In this document: positions 5,201 through 5,291 of the stretch, one piece after another | How positions within the stretch are numbered: the stretch's first letter is position 1 | Layout: each line of letters starts with the position of its first letter | Origin: Phycisphaerae bacterium | Lineage (GTDB): Bacteria > Planctomycetota > Phycisphaerae > JAAYCJ01 | Length of the DNA stretch: 5,291 bases | Direction of reading: 5' to 3' | NCBI GenBank assembly: GCA_012514125.1 | Contig: JAAZAW010000305.1 | Coordinates: forward strand, 1 to 5,291 | Notes under the pieces: model-generated | Told to the model about the DNA's origin: nothing | Database searches by the model: none | Seen by the model: the letters and a program-made list of their open reading frames with translations, nothing else | Translations under genes and position numbers: made by a program

Positions 5201-5291
5201 TCAATCCAATCGCTCCATATCGGCGCGAATTTCCGGCAGAAGAAACATCGTGTCAATCTGGGGAATTTTGGCAAGATCGGCAACCAGTCGA
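5201..5291 (-). CDS. C-terminal end of an unidentified protein (5' part outside window)
   Basis: On the minus strand a frame enters at 5290 and runs 29 codons to a TGA (complement of 5201-5203). The encoded tail ends MFLLPEIRADMERLD, a protein-like mix of hydrophobic and charged residues with no rare codons apparent. The stop lies 16 bases from the stop of the convergent AsmA-like gene, a normal tail-to-tail gap. No stop interrupts the frame within the window. Too little is visible to assign a family. I see no intrinsic terminator in the short gap for either gene. Confidence is moderate because 29 open codons can occur by chance; position and composition favour a real gene end. Confidence 0.55.
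   Translation of the reverse strand, partial: RLVADLAKIPQIDTMFLLPEIRADMERLD

Overview
The window reads as chromosomal DNA from a free-living, flagellated bacterium. The flagellin is the best taxonomic clue. Its start (MTRINTN, then RLSTGLRINSGADDPAGL), its middle domain (ITGKYGTQVFSFAAGTT, EYGSDAFV, RINGQDATAKGL, VTGGGATFSL) and its end (RGRLGAFQKLTID, ILVQA, ALSLLQ) follow the pattern I know from Planctomycetota, probably class Phycisphaerae. This rests on remembered family patterns, not on a search.

Layout. (1) Positions 3-1340, plus strand: transcription terminator factor Rho, complete over all conserved domains but probably open at its 5' end. A strong intrinsic terminator follows at 1371-1397. 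(2) Positions 1398-1840: about 440 bases with no credible gene. The last 180 bases hold two overlapping sigma-28 (flagellar sigma factor) promoter candidates and a transcribed leader of about 135 nt that can form a pseudoknot or multi-branch structure, then a good Shine-Dalgarno. (3) Positions 1841-3241, plus strand: flagellin, with its own intrinsic terminator at 3284-3322. (4) Positions 3323-3528: intergenic, with a likely sigma-70 promoter. (5) Positions 3529-5184, plus strand: an AsmA-like protein anchored in the inner membrane by one N-terminal helix. (6) Positions 5201-5291, minus strand: the last 29 codons of an unidentified gene, convergent with the AsmA-like gene.

The genes look like independent units rather than one operon: terminators follow rho and flagellin, and the flagellin and AsmA-like genes each have a promoter candidate. 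No other flagellar gene is present, so the flagellin is a stand-alone late-class gene. The most interesting part is not a protein but the flagellin leader. It combines tandem sigma-28 elements offset by one helical turn, an 8-bp long-range stem that is geometrically compatible with an H-type pseudoknot, and a Shine-Dalgarno partly inside a small hairpin. This suggests post-transcriptional control of flagellin, but it needs comparative evidence. I see no mobile element, CRISPR array, tRNA or rRNA.
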